Shown piece after piece: positions 24,146 through 35,116 of a stretch of DNA of 64,000 bases. Below the pieces are notes generated by a model that was not told the DNA's origin, ran no database searches, and was given only the letters and a program-made list of their open reading frames with translations. Every line of letters starts with the position of its first letter. Position 1 is the first letter of the stretch. The position numbers were made by a program, and so were the translations under genes. The stretch comes from Procambarus clarkii (taxonomy: Eukaryota > Arthropoda > Malacostraca > Decapoda > Cambaridae), in NCBI RefSeq assembly GCF_040958095.1, contig NC_091237.1, positions 14,238,364-14,302,363 of the forward strand. The letters are read 5' to 3'.

Positions 24146-24320
24146 GTTATCTTGAGATGTTATCTTGAGATGATTTCGGGGGTTTTAGTGTCCCTGCGGC
24201 CCGGTCCTCGACCAGGCCTCCACCCCCAGGAAGCAGCCCGTGACAGCTGACTAACTCCCAGGTACCTATTTACTGCTAGGTAACAGGGGCATCAGGGTGA
24301 AAGAAACTCTGCCCCATTGG
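24146..24320 (-). mobile_element. SINE family A, head-less copy
   Basis: Tail with a duplicated TTATCTTGAGAT unit, then the body through AACAGGGGCATCAGGGTGAA. Stops at GCCCCATT before the tRNA-like part. Confidence 0.9.
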
Positions 24321-24641
24321 CGGAACAGAGACTGTCACAGACAGACAGAAGAGAGAGAGACACAGCCTCAGACAGACGGAAAAGAGACAGTCACAGACAG
24401 ACGGGAGACAGCCACAGCCACACAGGAAGTCTAAGACCCCAGACGGCCTCCTTATCACAGCACTACATATATTATTAAGATAACTGCCTAACAGGCCCAG
24501 AGTCAGGATATCACAGATGGCTATCAAGGATGGACTACAGTTTAACTACAGTTACAAGACGACTCTTGTGTTTTTTCTCCTCAGTTGGTCGCTCCCTAAA
24601 AGATGAATTGATGTTGCAACAGAAGCTGTCAATGAAGTCAT

Positions 24642-24809
<168 letters not shown>

Positions 24810-24817
24810 CATATACA

Positions 24818-25012
24818 TATAATTCCCGTTGTCGGGGACAGGAAGCCTGTATTTGGCCTGTATCGAGGTCCCCCCCCCCCTCCCGCCGTCCCCCAAGGTA
24901 GAAGTACTGACCCTCCCCAGGGTGTAACTTCACAACAGTTACCTAACTCCTGGGTACCTAGTTAGGTGAACAGGTGCATCAGATGATAGGACACGTGGCT
25001 AATTATTTCAGT
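24818..25012 (-). mobile_element. SINE family C, head-less copy
   Basis: Shares CAGGAAGCCTGTAT, ATCGAGGTC, AGAAGTACTGACC and CCTAACTCCTGGGTACCTA with the copy at 46568-46857. It lies next to a (TA)n run. Confidence 0.65.
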
Positions 25013-25447
25013 CCCCCGCTAGAGGATGGAATATGTCGTCTGTTCGTCTAACATGCATAGAGCCATTTTCGGTTGAATTAAATAGCTAAGGCATAAATAT
25101 ACTTTGGCTATTTAATTGAACTGAAAATTGGTTGCCAAAGATGCTAAATGTGCTGCTTAAATCACTCTCTACAGCCTAATGTGAATTCAACCGAAGTCAC
25201 CCGAATTGAATTAGGTTGAATTCAATTAAATTCAACCGAAATTGCTATTAGGTGTGTGGTCAGATCGTACACAAGACAATTCGATCAAACTCGTTCCAAG
25301 TTGATTAAAACCATATATATATATTTTTTTTTCTTACGTTAGGATGAATTAACTCCAGGTTAGGCTCGGTTTGGTTAGGTTGGAATGGCTTGGATTACAT
25401 TAGGTTGGTTTGCAAATCCGTTCGAGTAGCTAACGGATTTGTTGGTT
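25013..25447. other. No gene recognised
   Basis: AT-rich, with repeated TTGAATT/AATTCAA words near 25190-25240. Contains short AGGTTAGG-like stretches near 25360. Confidence 0.4.
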
Positions 25448-25545
25448 ACTTGTGATTTATCCGGCCATTTGTGATTTATATATCCGGCCATTTGTGACTT
25501 ATATATATCCGGCCATTTGTGACTTATATATATCCGGCCTTTTAG
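25448..25545. repeat. Four-unit tandem repeat, ATCCGGCCATTTGTGA type
   Basis: Units of about 18-30 bp, growing in length by added TATA (TTATCC, TTATATATCC, TTATATATATCC). Confidence 0.85.
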
Positions 25546-25726
25546 CCTCGATTCGTAGCCTTGACACGCATGAATGTCAAGGTATTGTATATTTATACAA
25601 TTGTATATTGTATATTTATACAATACCCAACAGCACGGATACTACCGTCTGTTGTATAAATGTATATCCCTACTAGTACAAACACTCTCAGCCTGCTAAC
25701 AGGAGTCACAAGTCGGTTGGTCATGG

Positions 25727-25935
25727 TTATCTTGAGGTTATCTTGAGATGATTTCGGGGCTTTAGTGTCCCCGCGGCCCGGTCCTCGACCAGGCCTCTAC
25801 CCCCAGGAAGCAGCCCGTGACAGCTGACTAATCCCCAGGTACCTATTTTACTGCTAGGTAACAGGGGCATAGGGTGAAAGAAACTCTGCCCATTGTTCCT
25901 CGCTGGCGCCCGGGATCGAACCCGGGACCGACTGT
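25727..25935 (-). mobile_element. SINE family A, head truncated
   Basis: Tail ATCTTGAGGTTATCTTGAGA, full body, and B box GGGTTCGATCCCGGG on the complement. The A-box part is replaced by GTGAGTACAGTCGG. Confidence 0.92.
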
Positions 25936-26229
25936 ACTCACCAGTGTAAACAAATACTGTATCGTCGATACAGTGGTCTGAAAGGGGGGTACTGTAATAT
26001 TAATTGTACATTCACTTTAACTTAACATTAACTTATATAGGTATATCTTTCTATATCCGATATAGGACGGAACAGGTTTACCAAGTAGCATCATGGGAAC
26101 ACTCTCACTAGGAAGCTTCAAGTGGGGGTTGGATGAGTGGGAATGGTTGGGTAAGTAGATAAGTGTGACTGGCTGGATAAGTAGATGAATGGAAGTGTTG
26201 GGTAAGTAGACGAGGTGGAGTTTGCAGGC

Positions 26230-26332
26230 GATGAGTCACAATAACGTGGCTAAAGTATGTTGACCAGACCACACACTAGAAGGTGAAGGGACGACGACGT
26301 TTCGGTCCGTCCTGGACCATTCTCAAGTCGAT
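26230..26332 (-). repeat. Fold-back repeat F1, single arm
   Basis: GATGAGTCACAATAACGTGG, then TGTTGACCAGACCACACAC through CGACGACGTTTCGG, ending TTCTCAAGTCGATTG. It is the only copy here that is not an inverted pair. Confidence 0.88.
26297..26330 (-). ncRNA. Structured motif GAGAAT-hairpin-GAAACG (F1 copy)
   Basis: On the complement: CTTGAGAAT, stem GGTCC, loop AGGAC, stem GGACC, GAAACGTCG. Compare the PLE motif at 49677-49710. Function is inferred only. Confidence 0.45.
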
Positions 26333-26510
26333 TGAGGTGGAGTTTTTTTTTATTATTATTTTTCTACCACAGACGTGGCCATGGAATGGTTGGATATACA
26401 CAAAAGCTCCCTCGTACGGGCAAATATAAGCCTTTTGCAGATGCGTTTATTATAGAGCGTTTCTAACGAGAGCTTAACGATGTGAGTTGAAGCTTGAGAC
26501 ATCGGGGGGC

Positions 26511-26775
26511 TATCTTGAGGTTATCTTGAGATGATTTCGCGGCTTAGCGTCTCCGCGGTCCGGTCCTCGACCAAGCCTCCTTTTTGTTACACACCCTCCA
26601 GGAAGCAGCCCGTAGCAGCTGTCTAACTCCCAGGTACCTATTTACTGCTAGGTAAAAGGGGCATACCAGGGTGAAAGAAACATTTTGCCCAATTTGTCTC
26701 CGCCTCCACCGGGGATCGAACCCGGAACCTCAGGACTACGAATCCGAAGCGCTCTCCACCCAGCTGTCAGGCGCC
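26511..26775 (-). mobile_element. SINE family A, full-length variant
   Basis: Complete from the tail to a tRNA-like head (CTGACAGCTGGGTGGAGAGC, loop TTCGTAG, B box GGTTCGATCCC). Carries an insertion GTGTGTAACAAAAAGG between the body blocks, marking a subfamily. Confidence 0.93.
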
Positions 26776-26841
26776 TAAATAGGTGATAGGTGCTAAATAT
26801 AACGGGTGGATAGTTTACAGACACCTATGTCACAGCTTTGG

Positions 26842-27044
26842 TCATGCGCGGGTTCGATCCCGGGCGCCGGCGAGAAACAATGGGCAGAGTTTCTTTCACC
26901 CTGATGCCCCTGTTACTTAACAAGAAATAGGTACCTGGCAGTTAGTCAGCTGTCACGGGCTGCTTCCTGGGGGTGGAGACCTGGTCGAGGACCGGACCGC
27001 GGGGACTCTAAAGCCCTGAATTCATCTCAAGATAACCTCAAGAT
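26842..27044 (+). mobile_element. SINE family A, A box missing
   Basis: Starts at the B box (GGGTTCGATCCCGGGCGCC) and runs to the tail ATAACCTCAAGAT. Opposite orientation to the copy 67 bp to its left. Confidence 0.92.
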
Positions 27045-27254
27045 GCCAAGCTTGGGAACAGTGGCGTACCCTAGGGTACTCTTTTGGGTCCGTTGTTATT
27101 TAGATTATACTTAAACGAGCTACTTTGCTTTTGTGACAGTCACTTATTTACGAATTTGTGTTACAAATTAACACGTTTGTTTATATTTAAGTTGCACTCT
27201 TAAGTTGCACATAGTGAGGAGAGAGAGCTTGGCAAATGGTGAGAATAAATGCTG

Positions 27255-27885
27255 GTTGATTGTGGTGGTTGACAGCTATGGTGGTTGGTTGGTGGTCGTT
27301 GACCGCTATGGTGGCTGGTTGGTGGTGGTTGACAGCTATGGTGGTTGGTTGGTGGTCGTTGACCGCTATGGTGGCTGGTTGGTGGTGGTTGACAGCTATG
27401 GTGGTTGGTTGGTGGTCGTTGACCGCTATGGTGGCTGGTTGGTGGTGGTTGACAGCTATGGTGGTTGGTTGGTGGTCGTTGACCGCTATGGTGGCTGGTT
27501 GGTGGTGGTTGACAGCTATGGTGGTTGGTTGGTGGTCGTTGACCGCTATGGTGGCTGGTTGGTGGTGGTTGACAGCTATGGTGGTTGGTTGGTGGTGGTT
27601 GGTTGGTGGTGGTTGACAGCTATAGAGGCTAGTTGGTAGTGGTTGACAGCTATGGTGGCGGGTTGGTAGTGGTTGACAGCTATGGTGGCGGGTTGGTAGT
27701 GGTTGACAGCTTTGGTGGTTGGTTGGTGGTGGTTGACAGCTATGGTCGCTGGTTGGTGGTGGTTGGTTGGTGGTGGTTGACAGCTATGGTCGCTGGTTGG
27801 TGGTGGTTGACAGCTTTGGTGGTTGGTTGGTGGTGGTTGACAGCTATGGTGGCTGGTTGGTGGTGGTTGACAGCTATGGTTATTG
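27255..27885. repeat. 30-bp minisatellite with a 60-bp higher-order unit
   Basis: Two 30-bp monomers (GTTGACAGCTATGGTGGTTG and GTTGACCGCTATGGTGGCTG types) alternate strictly, giving at least five identical 60-bp dimers (27261-27590). The order breaks down to the right. Gly-Trp-Leu-Val frames are artefacts. Confidence 0.95.
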
Positions 27886-27887
27886 GT

Positions 27888-28034
27888 TGATGTACAGGTT
27901 CCTGAGCCTATTGGGCTCTATCATATCTACACTTGAAAATGTGTATGGAGTCAGCCTCCACCACATCACTTCCTAATGCATTCCATCTGTCAACTACTCT
28001 GACACTGAAAAAAAATCTTTCTAATGTCTCTGTG
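27888..28034 (-). pseudogene. Non-LTR RT family 1, C-terminal fragment
   Basis: On the complement it encodes FFFSVRVVDRWNALGSDVV, then [16 protein letters not shown] and a stop, followed by the start of the family 3' UTR. Truncated on both sides. It abuts the minisatellite. Confidence 0.85.
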
Positions 28035-28660
28035 ACAATCAATGTTTTGCTGTAATTAAATATTTGTTTATTTAAAAACATTTTAAATTTTTTTATTTTG
28101 TACTTAACTTTTGTTTTATCATGAACTTAACATGGACACATATAATATTTTAAAATTTAAAAGTTCAAATAACAAACTAAAAACTACAATTGCAACAGGA
28201 AATATTATATTTTTTTATATAGACAAGAATTTTGTCATTTTAGTTTTCATTATAATTTTATTTAACGATCAATTATTAATCAATAATAAACACATGTCCC
28301 TAAATTGAATAATGAAGGTATTTACAAGTAGAGAACAACCTTGTAGTTGAAAGAACAAGACAACTTTCTGCAACAGGCAGAAAGTTGCTCATGTTTAACA
28401 CGATAGTTGCTTAATTGACATGCAAGTACTAATGTCAAGGAAAATGAGATAAAATGAGAAAGTTAGATGAGATAAACACAGACAAACACAATCCGTCTAC
28501 AGGGACCTACAAACGCACAGACACACACAGATGAGCAAAATCGAAGTCGAAGCATCGGTCTCAGATCACGTCGAAACATCGGTCTCAGATCACGTCGAAA
28601 CATCAACACCGATGACTCAGTATTCATTAATCAAAATATGGTAATGATATCTGTGGCGTG
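28035..28660. other. No gene; short 23-bp repeat at 28544-28607
   Basis: Very AT-rich from 28060 to 28320. At 28544-28607 CGAAACATCGGTCTCAGATC-type units occur three times. Confidence 0.5.
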
Positions 28661-28674
28661 GTGTTGAGGAGCCC

Positions 28675-28766
28675 CCGTACATAGCTCAGTCGATTAAGGC
28701 AGCGTCTGAGATGCTCTCGGACGTAGGTTCGAATCCTCGTCACGGCCCTTGTGGATTTGTTCACAT
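28675..28766 (+). mobile_element. SINE family B, tRNA-like copy
   Basis: A box TAGCTCAGTCGATTAAGG, B box GGTTCGAATCC, end GGCCCTTGTGGATTTGTTCA. It could be mistaken for a tRNA gene, but the 3' half of the acceptor stem does not pair. Confidence 0.88.
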
Positions 28767-28802
28767 ACCACGAGGCAACACTCAAATGATGCAGCTTTTA
28801 GG

Positions 28803-28985
28803 GGGTGATGTGGTGGAGGCTGACTCCATACACAGTTTCAAGTGTAGATATGACAGAGCCCGATAGGTTCAGGAATCTGTACTCCTGTTGATTGACGGTT
28901 GAGAGGCGGGACCAATGAGCCAGAGCTCAACCCCCGCAAACACAACTTGGGGAGTACAACTAGGTGAGTACGTGTGTGTGTGTGT
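28803..28985 (+). pseudogene. Non-LTR RT family 1, 3' end with tail
   Basis: GTGATGTGGTGGAGGCTGAC (coding end) through a stop and the 3' UTR hairpin (GGCGGG...CCCCCGC) to CTAGGTGAGTAC, then (GT)n. The next copy starts immediately after. Confidence 0.88.
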
Positions 28986-29445
28986 GGTGGCCATATCTTA
29001 AGAAGCACATCAACAAACTGGAAAAGGTGCAAAGACATGCTACTAAGTGGCTCCCAGAACTGAAGGGCAAGAGCTACGAGGAGAGGTTAGAGGCATTAAA
29101 TATGCCAAAACTAGAAGACAGAAGAAAAAGAGGTGATATGATCACTACATACAAAATAGTAACAGGAATTGATAAAATCGATAGGGAAGATTTCCTGAGA
29201 CCTGGAACTTTAAGAACAAGAGGTCATAGATATAAACTAGCTAAACACAGATGCCGAAGAAATATAAGAAAATTCACTTTCGCAAACAGAGTGGTAGACG
29301 GTTGGAACAAGTTAGGTGAGAAGGTGGTGGAGGCCAAGACCGTCAGTAGTTTCAAAGTGTTATATGACAAAGAGTGCTGGGAAGACGGGACACCACGAGC
29401 GTAGCTCTCATCCTGTAACTACACTTAGGGAATTACACACACACA
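28986..29445 (+). pseudogene. Non-LTR RT family 1 (subfamily), C-terminal part
   Basis: An open frame to 29404 encodes LKKHINKLEKVQRHATKWLP, EERLEALNMPKLEDRRKRGD, MITTYKIV and a C-terminus around RVVDGWNKLGEKVVE. These are the thumb and C-terminal blocks of the element; the polymerase core is missing. It starts right after the (GT)n tail of the previous fragment and itself ends in ACACACACACAC, so the two are joined head to tail. The frame is stop-free but without a catalytic domain. Confidence 0.88.
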
Positions 29446-29739
29446 CTGATACTGATGGAAGACATACATGTTGTACCGGGAACGATGGTATGCAACAAAA
29501 TTCTTGTTTACAGTTAGTTATAAGTAACAAATCATCTTTTTTCTTCCCCTCCTTTCTAAGATCGAAGGCGGCTCAATTTAGTTTAGTTTTTGTGTATCGT
29601 GTTGACCTCGTTCAATTACCGCGGTAAACTAGTTGACGAATCTGGTTTTTGTGGAAATTGAGCTTTCAATGTCATCAGTAACACCCTTTAAAAAAGTGAA
29701 ATTGAAGTGTCAGGGCGCAGTCAATATTGAGGTTCAAAC
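29446..29739. other. No gene recognised
   Basis: Short stretch; a hairpin AGGTTCAAAC/GTTTGAACCT sits near 29731-29755. Confidence 0.4.
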
Positions 29740-30470
29740 TTTACGTTTGAACCTCCAGTTTAATGTTTGAGGGTCTACTCCTAGGTTCGTAAATCCAGTT
29801 CCAGGTTTGAGAACCTATATTCCAGGTCTTGGGATCCGATTCCAGGTTTGAGAACCTAGTTTCCAGACCTTAGGATCCGATTCCAGGTTTGAGAACCTAG
29901 TTTCCAGACCTTAGGATCCGATTCCAGGTTTGAGAACCTAGTTTCCAGACCTTAGGATCCGATTCCAGGTTTGAGAACCTAGTTTCAGATCTTTTTGACC
30001 CGATTCCAGGTTTGAGAACCTAGTTTCCAGGTCTTGGGATCCGATTCCAGGTTTGAGAACCTAGTTTCAGATATTTTTGATTTGATTCCAGGATTGAGAA
30101 CCTAGTTTCAGATCTTTTTGATCCGATTCCAGGATTGAGAACCTAGTTTCAGATCTTTTTGATCCGATTCCAGGTTTGAGAACCTAGTCTCCAGACCTTA
30201 GGATCCGATTCCAGGTTTGAGAACTTAGTTTCCAGGTCTTAGGATCCGATTCCAGGTTTGAGAACGTAGTTTCAGGTCTCGTGATCCAATTCCAGGTTTG
30301 AGAACGTAGTTTCAGGTCTCGTGATCCAATTCCAGGTTTGAGAACCTAGTTTCCAGGCCTCGTGATCCAATTCCAGGTGTGAATAGTGTTCCAGGTCTTC
30401 ATAGAGTTATAAGTCTTAGGATTCAGTTCCAGATCTGAGGATCCAGTTCTGTGGTTCGAGGATTCAACTT
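29740..30470. repeat. 41-bp minisatellite, diverged
   Basis: About 15 units around GATTCCAGGTTTGAGAACCT, with the inner palindrome AGGTTTGAGAACCT. Units at both ends are more diverged. Confidence 0.93.
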
Positions 30471-30607
30471 CTGTTAAAAGTGTCATAATTTAATCCAATA
30501 TATATATTTTTATTATATTTTGTTTCTGTTTATACTTATATTTACTTATACTTTTATTTACGTATATATACATGTTTTTTTTATTATTGTTGTTGTTAAT
30601 TAAAATG

Positions 30608-32083
30608 GTGTTTTCCTTATCTAACAAGGTGTTTTCTTTATCTAACAAGGTGTTTTCTTTATCTAACAAGGTGTTTTCCTTATCTAACAAGGTGTTTTCT
30701 TTATCTAACAAGGTGTTTTCTTTATCTAACAAGGTGTTTTCTTTAGCTAACAAGGTGTTTTCTTTAGCTAACAAGGTGTTTTCTTTAGCTAACAAGGTGT
30801 TTTCTTTAGCTAACAAGGTGTTTTCTTTAGCTAACAAGGTGTTTTCTTTATCTAACAAGGTGTTTTCTTTAGCTAACAAGGTGTTTTCTTTAGCTAACAA
30901 GGTGTTTTCTTTAGCTAACAAGGTGTTTTCTTTAGCTAACAAGGTGTTTTCTTTAGCTAACAAGGTGTTTTCTTTAGCTAACAAGGTGTTTTCTTTAGCT
31001 AACAAGGTGTTTTCTTTAGCTAACAAGGTGTTTTCTTTAGCTAACAAGGTGTTTTCTTTAGCTAACAAGGTGTTTTCTTTAGCTAACAAGGTGTTTTCCT
31101 TATCTAACAAGGTGTTTTCTTTAGCTAACAAGGTGTTTTCTTTAGCTAACAAGGTGTTTTCTTTATCTAACAAGGTGTTTTCCTTATCTAACAAGGTGTT
31201 TTCTTTAGCTAACAAGGTGTTTTCTTTATCTAACAAGGTGTTTTCTTTAGCTAACAAGGTGTTTTCTTTAGCTAACAAGGTGTTTTCTTTATCTAACAAG
31301 GTGTTTTCTTTAGCTAACAAGGTGTTTTCTTTAGCTAACAAGGTGTTTTCTTTAGCTAACAAGGTGTTTTCTTTAGCTAACAAGGTGTTTTCTTTAGCTA
31401 ACAAGGTGTTTTCTTTAGCTAACAAGGTGTTTTCTTTAGCTAACAAGGTGTTTTCTTTAGCTAACAAGGTGTTTTCTTTAGCTAACAAGGTGTTTTCTTT
31501 AGCTAACAAGGTGTTTTCTTTAGCTAACAAGGTGTTTTCTTTAGCTAACAAGGTGTTTTCTTTAGCTAACAAGGTGTTTTCTTTAGCTAACAAGGTGTTT
31601 TCTTTAGCTAACAAGGTGTTTTCTTTAGCTAACAAGGTGTTTTCCTTATCTAACAAGGTGTTTTCTTTAGCTAACAAGGTGTTTTCTTTAGCTAACAAGG
31701 TGTTTTCTTTATCTAACAAGGTGTTTTCCTTATCTAACAAGGTGTTTTCTTTAGCTAACAAGGTGTTTTCTTTAGCTAACAAGGTGTTTTCTTTAGCTAA
31801 CAAGGTGTTTTCCTTATCTAACAAGGTGTTTTCTTTAGCTAACAAGGTGTTTTCTTTAGCTAACAAGGTGTTTTCTTCAGCTAACAAAGTGTTTTCTTCA
31901 GCTAACAAAGTGTTTTCTTCAGCTAACAAAGTGTTATCTCCAGCTAACAAAATGTTTTCTCCAGCTAACAAAGAGTTTTCTCCAGCTAACAAAGAGTTTT
32001 CTTCAGCTAACAAAATGTTATCTCCAGCTAACAAAGAGTTTTCTTCAGCTAACAAAGTGTTATCTCCAGCTATCAAGGTGATT
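30608..32083. repeat. 21-bp satellite, about 70 units
   Basis: Units GTGTTTTCTTTAGCTAACAAG (given here as GTGTTTTCTTTAGCTAACAA plus G) differ mainly at one position pair (TAGC or TATC). The right end (from 31870) is a distinct, more diverged subtype with CAGCTAACAAAG. The 21-bp period leaves a frame open for 1.5 kb on both strands (VFSLANK on plus, NTLLAKE on minus). The repeat explains both frames, so neither is annotated as a gene. Confidence 0.97.
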
Positions 32084-32200
32084 TTTCTTTAAAATTAACC
32101 GATAATGAATTGAACACGTTTAGATAAGGATGTTGGTAAATGTGATTAGAAACTTCCCTTACGCGACGACATTAGTGAAAGCTTAAATAAATTATATTGA

Positions 32201-32451
32201 ATATCTTGAGGTTATCTTGAGATGATTTCGGGGCTTTTAGTGTCCCCGCGGCCCGGTCCTCGACCAGGCCTCCACCCCCAGGAAGCAGCCCGTGACAGCT
32301 GGCTAACACCCAGGTACCTATTTTACTGCTAGGTAACAGGGACATTCAGGGTGAAAGAAACTTTGCCCATTTGTTTCTGCTTCGTGCGGGAATCGAACCC
32401 GCGCCACAGAATTACGAGCCCTGCGCGCTATCCACCAGGCTACCAGGCCCC
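32201..32451 (-). mobile_element. SINE family A, full-length copy
   Basis: Tail, body and complete tRNA-like head on the complement (GGGGCCTGGTAGCCTGGTGG, anticodon-loop CTCGTAA, B box GGTTCGATTCC). The anticodon position reads CGT, consistent with a Thr-tRNA origin. Confidence 0.94.
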
Positions 32452-32617
32452 TGCAAATGATGGGTGGTGATTGGGGGATTGAAAGAGTAAGGTGTGACAT
32501 GATTGATAAATCCTTTGTTCCATTTATGGGGACAATGGAGGATAATTTTAAATTATTAAAACTCTAATAGTTGTAAAGATATTAACACAAAATCATGCAA
32601 GAAACAATGGATATAAA

Positions 32618-32770
32618 TTAGATAAGTTTATAATTATGTTTTTGAAATATTTACGGAACAAAGTTTAATAAGATAAGTTTATAATTATATTTTTGAAATA
32701 TTTACGGAACAAAGTTTAATAAGATAAGTTTATAATTATATTTTTGAAAGATTTACGGAACAAATTACAG
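32618..32770. repeat. 51-bp tandem repeat, three units
   Basis: AGATAAGTTTATAATTATGT units ending ACGGAACAAAGTTTAATA. The last unit merges into the RT fragment at ACGGAACAAATTAC, so this is a local expansion of retroelement sequence. Confidence 0.88.
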
Positions 32771-32945
32771 AGTACCATAACTGAAGCGGGATCGCTGGAT
32801 TGTTTCAAGCGTAGGCTAAATATATATATATATATATAAATGAGTTTGGGTGGATATTAATGGGAGTTGCCCCAATATGGCCCAATAGGTGTTCTAGAAT
32901 TGACGTTATTTTGTATGATATTGTGTTCTAAACGCCCCACAATGT
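32758..32945 (+). pseudogene. C-terminus of a non-LTR RT (family 4)
   Basis: Encodes NKLQSTITEAGSLDCFKRRL, then a (TA)n expansion at 32820-32838, then EFGWILMGVAPIWPNR. The same signature (NK-x2-S-x-IT...CFK-x-RL...EFGWI) occurs at 61741-61865. The microsatellite splits the frame. Confidence 0.6.
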
Positions 32946-33045
32946 GATGAGTATTGAAATGAATGATGATTCACCTCATCAAGGCTTCTGTTGATGAGGT
33001 TGTTGACTTACTAACGCCTCGCGTTATTGACATCATCGTAGATAT

Positions 33046-33077
33046 CTGACGTAGATCAGATATCTACGTTATCTGAT
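33046..33077. repeat. Perfect 12-bp-stem hairpin
   Basis: CGTAGATATCTG and CAGATATCTACG separated by 8 nt. Partial copies of the same word follow (ATCTGATCTACG). Confidence 0.85.
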
Positions 33078-33116
33078 CTACGCTTTGTGATGCTGCTCAA
33101 GATAACTTTTGCTCCG

Positions 33117-34086
33117 TGAAGCGAGGGGTCAAGGGTAGTGCCCAGGGCACGAGTGATCAAGGGTAGTGCCCAGGGCACGAGTGTCAAGGGTAGTGCCCAG
33201 GGCACGAGTGGTCAAGGGTAGTGCCCAGGGCACGAGTGTCAAGGGTAGTGCCCAGGCCACGAGTGGTCAAGGGTAGTGCCCATGGCACGGGGGTTAAGGG
33301 TAATGCCCAGGGCACGAAGGGTCAAGGGTAGTGCCCAGGGCACGGAGGTCAAGGGTAGTGCCCAGGGCACGAAGGGTCCAGGGTAGTGCCCAGGGCACGG
33401 GGGTCAAGGGTAGTGTCCAGGGCACGGGGGTCAAGGGTAGTGCCCAGGGCACGAGAGGTCAAGGGTAGTGCCCAGGGCACGAAGGGTCAAGGGTAGTGCC
33501 CAGGGCACGGGGGTCAAGGGTAGTGCCCAGGGCACGAAGGGTCAAGGGTAGTGCCCAGGGCACGGGGGTCAAGGGTAGTGCCCAGGGCACGAAGGGTCAA
33601 AGGTAGTGCCCAGGGCACGGGGGTCAAGGGTAGTGCCCAGGGCACGGGGGTCAAGGGTAGTGCCCAGGGCACGGGGGTCAAGGGTAGTGCCCAGGGCACG
33701 AGAGGTCAAGGGTAGTGCCCAGGGCACGAGTGTCAAGGGTAGTGCCCAGGGCACGAGTGGTCAAGGGTAGTGCCCAGGGCACGAAGGGTCAAGGGTAGTG
33801 CCCAGGGCACGAGAGGTCAAGGGTAGTGCCCAGGGCACGAAGGGTCAAGGGTAGTGCCCAGGGCACGGGGGTCAAGGATAGTGCCCAGGGCACGAAGGGT
33901 CAAGGATAGTGCCCAGGGCACGGGGGTCAAGGGTAGTGCCCAGGGCACGAGTGTCAAGGGTAGTGCCCAGGACACGAGTGGTCAAGGGTAGTGCCCAGGG
34001 CACGAGTGGTCAAGGGTAGTGCCCAGGGCACGAGTGGTCAAGGGTAGTGCCCAGGGCACGTGGGTCAAGGGTAGTGCCCAGGGCAC
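33117..34086. repeat. 27/28-bp minisatellite, about 35 units
   Basis: Units GTCAAGGGTAGTGCCCAGGG plus CACGA or CACGG endings. Each holds the palindrome GTGCCCAGGGCAC. Minor subtypes alternate (CACGAAGG and CACGGGG). Confidence 0.96.
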
Positions 34087-34538
34087 AAGCTGACCGGCTG
34101 GAGCGTTGGCCTTCATGGTGTAGTGACAGTGAGTCATGTACAGTAAGATATGTATAGTGAGACTTGTATAGTGACGCTTGTATAGTGATAAACCATAAAA
34201 TGAGGTAATAGGAATAACGGGTAAAGGGGGGCTTTGGATTTTCAACTGTCTGTCAAACAAAATGCAAAGAGTAACAGTCAATCAAATCAAATCAAGCCCA
34301 GGTGCAGTGAAAAGCTCTGTACCCCTGGGCACAGTCCTGGCACCGCTGCTCTTTCTCATTCTTAACTCGGATATAAACAAAAATACTAGTCACAGTTTCG
34401 TGTCATCCTTTACAGATGATTAAACAATCAGCATGAAAATTACCACTGTAGAAGACACTGAAAAACTACAAGCCGATATTAATATAATCTTCGATTAGGT
34501 CACGGAAATAATATGATGTTTAACAGTGGTAAGTTCCA

Positions 34539-34800
34539 GGGGCCAGATTCACGAAAGCACTTACGCAAGCACTTACGAATGTTTACATCTTTCCTCAATC
34601 TTTGACGGCTTTGGTTACATTTATTAAACAGTTTACAAGCATGAAAACTTGCCAATCAACTGTTGTGATTGTTATAAACAGTCTCCTGGTGCTTCTGAGC
34701 TCATTGACTGTTTAATAATTGGAAACAAAACCGCCAAAGATTGAGAAAAGATGTACAGGTTCGTAAGTGCTTGCGTAAGTGCTTTCGTGAATCTGGCCCC
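34539..34800 (-). mobile_element. MITE M1, copy 2, nested in RT family 2
   Basis: GGGGCCAGATTCACGAAAGC to its complement. The interior is in the opposite direction to the copy at 20826. The RT reading continues on both sides (GKFQ left, VLRYGA-like right). CCAGG lies at both boundaries, but it overlaps the terminal Gs, so a target-site duplication is only possible. Confidence 0.93.
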
Positions 34801-35116
34801 AGGTCCTTAGGTATGGTGCAACTGATGAACTTAATTGAAATACAGTGTACAAGACACAACCAGACTTATGCACAGAAGGAAAATAACATGCAAAAGATCT
34901 GGGGAATTATGATGTCTAACGGCCTGACATTTAGTGAATATACCCGAGCAAATATGGCGGCGGCCAGGACAATGATAGGATGGATTATGAGAACGTTTAA
35001 GTCCAGAGATCCCACAGCAATACTAATATTATTTAAATCACTGGTACTGTCCCGTTTTGAGTATTGTTCGGTACTCACTTCACCTTTCAGAGCAAGAGAG
35101 ATCTCTGAATTAGAGA

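Noticed and set aside
28675-28766. Possible tRNA gene
   Set aside because: A and B boxes are good, but the acceptor stem does not close and the sequence belongs to the multi-copy SINE family B.
30490-32092. Long plus- and minus-strand frames (506 and 528 codons)
   Set aside because: Fully explained by the 21-bp satellite; no start context, domain or unique sequence beyond the repeat.
34539-34800. Firm target-site duplication CCAGG for MITE M1
   Set aside because: The bases overlap the GG/CC ends of the inverted repeats, and the other copy (20826) gives only CATGG/CCTGG, so the call is ambiguous.
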